Assembly (NCBI RefSeq): GCF_003957515.1
Contig: NZ_RQXW01000005.1
Location: 224,014 to 288,013, forward strand
DNA: 64,000 bases
Source: Amphritea opalescens
GTDB lineage: Bacteria > Pseudomonadota > Gammaproteobacteria > Pseudomonadales > Balneatricaceae
Direction of reading: 5' to 3'
The number at the start of each line of letters is the position of its first letter. Position 1 is the stretch's first letter. The position numbers and the translations under genes were made by a program. Below, one piece after another: positions 63,384-64,000 of this stretch. Under the pieces are notes generated by a model. The model was given only the letters and a program-made list of their open reading frames with translations. It made no database searches and was not told the DNA's origin.

Positions 63384-63415
63384 CACTAAACAAGCTTATT
63401 TAGCCTTGTTTAGTG
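63384..63415. terminator. Inverted repeat next to the IS5-type transposase
   Basis: CACTAAACAAG (63384-63394) and CTTGTTTAGTG (63405-63415) are perfect 11-bp arms with a 10-nt loop, 14 bp beyond the transposase stop codon. It could end transposase transcription or block read-through from outside. It is also close to where the IS end should lie. Confidence 0.55.
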
Positions 63416-63428
63416 GATTTTGAACGGA

Positions 63429-64000
63429 TTAACCCCTTGCTGCCCGTATCATCTGATCAACTCTAAACACATTAGCTAAGGCAAACAGCATCGCCAGTTT
63501 GTTGTCGTTTTTCGCCAGCCCTCGATAGATCACTTTCCTAAAGCCAAACTGTCGCTTTATGATCCGAAACGGGTGCTCTACTTTTGCTCGGATACTGGCT
63601 TTGAGGTATTCTGTTCGGATTGGTTGCTTGTTGATTCTCGGGTGTTGCTTGAGAAGACGCACCTTGCTTGGCATTTCTGCAATCAGCCAATCCGCCTCGA
63701 TGTCTTTTAATTCCTCTCGTTTTTGTGCGCCTCGATAACCTGAATCCGCCGAGATAAAGCTTTCCTCTCCATGAAGCAGATTTTCTGTCTCTGTGATGTC
63801 ATGTACGTTGGCGGCTGTTGTACTTAAACTGTGCGTCAGGCCTGTTCTCGCGTCTACACCAATATGAGCTTTTAAACCGAAAAACCACTGCTTACCTTTT
63901 TGAGTCTGGTGCATTTCGGGATCCCGTGCTTTCGCTTTATTCTTGGTTGAACTGGCCGCTTCAATAATGGTGGCGTCGACAATCGTGCCTTCTTTTAGAT
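63429..64000 (-). mobile_element. IS5-family transposase, 3' part
   Basis: The frame stays open from 63429 to the window edge, giving the C-terminal ~190 residues of a DDE transposase. Seen are [14 protein letters not shown] with a catalytic aspartate, [36 protein letters not shown] with the second aspartate, and [15 protein letters not shown] with the catalytic glutamate. This is the IS5 group pattern. The N-terminus and left end lie outside. Terminal repeats could not be identified, so the exact right end is unknown. Confidence 0.92.

Overview
The window reads as chromosome of a free-living, aerobic gammaproteobacterium, most likely a marine Oceanospirillales or Pseudomonadales relative. 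This is inferred from gene content and order (hda next to an RluA-type synthase; DUF2069-wrbA-arsC-yihY; pdxB; DUF3087; the YgiM-like TIGR04211 protein), not from a marker gene. No rRNA, tRNA or CRISPR array was found. Coding density is high; the less dense stretches are regulatory regions and a repeat-rich tail next to an insertion sequence.

Layout. 1-12660 is mostly housekeeping: the 3' end of hda, a pseudouridine synthase, tcdA, a diguanylate cyclase, a fused cysteine desulfurase/SufE protein (CsdA-CsdE type), the DUF2069/wrbA/arsC group, yihY, acylphosphatase, a lytic transglycosylase and proS. 13149-17094 is a Fur-box-controlled ferrous iron operon (efeO-efeB-efeU) ending in a strong terminator. 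17177-18575 holds an MscS channel and a DUF523 protein. 18755-30091 is an acyl-CoA catabolic island: an acyl-CoA dehydrogenase / class III CoA-transferase / acyl-CoA synthetase / two thioesterases / hydrolase operon, a DMT exporter, a FixJ-type two-component system and a second acyl-CoA synthetase. The same perfect palindrome (AGGGTATACCCT) lies upstream of both catabolic units. 30134-36358 carries an SH3-domain membrane protein, a glutaredoxin, topB, a MazG-like hydrolase, a BenE-type symporter and an AEC transporter.

The most interesting part is 36969-50961. A nitrate/sulfonate/cyanate-type ABC transporter and a NifA-like sigma54 activator are followed, beyond an A+T-rich TRAP-transporter/TetR insert, by a rhodanese gene and an operon of OsmC-like protein, acyl-CoA-dehydrogenase-like flavoprotein, rubredoxin-fused FAD reductase and cyanase (cynS). 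Three sigma54 -24/-12 promoters precede the ABC genes, the rhodanese gene and the OsmC-cynS operon. Each has one or two copies of a 17-bp palindrome (ACATTG-N5-CAATGT) about 100-130 bp upstream of the expected transcription start. This ties the three units into one regulon, probably run by the activator encoded among them. Transporter, sigma54 activator and cyanase resemble the CynF/CynABD/CynS cyanate system known from Pseudomonas. The rhodanese, OsmC, flavoprotein and rubredoxin reductase suggest an oxidative step that feeds cyanate from a precursor such as thiocyanate, cyanide or another C-N compound; that substrate is inference.

51111-61944 has a persulfide-dioxygenase-like metallo-beta-lactamase protein, ahpF/ahpC, a nuclease with a lamin-tail domain, a YegP-type protein, trpB without trpA, pdxB, a PilZ/YcgR-like protein and an AcoX-type NAD-kinase-like protein. 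62274-64000 is a non-coding stretch with four copies of a roughly 28-bp REP-like repeat, an orphan gene and a partial IS5-family transposase running off the end.
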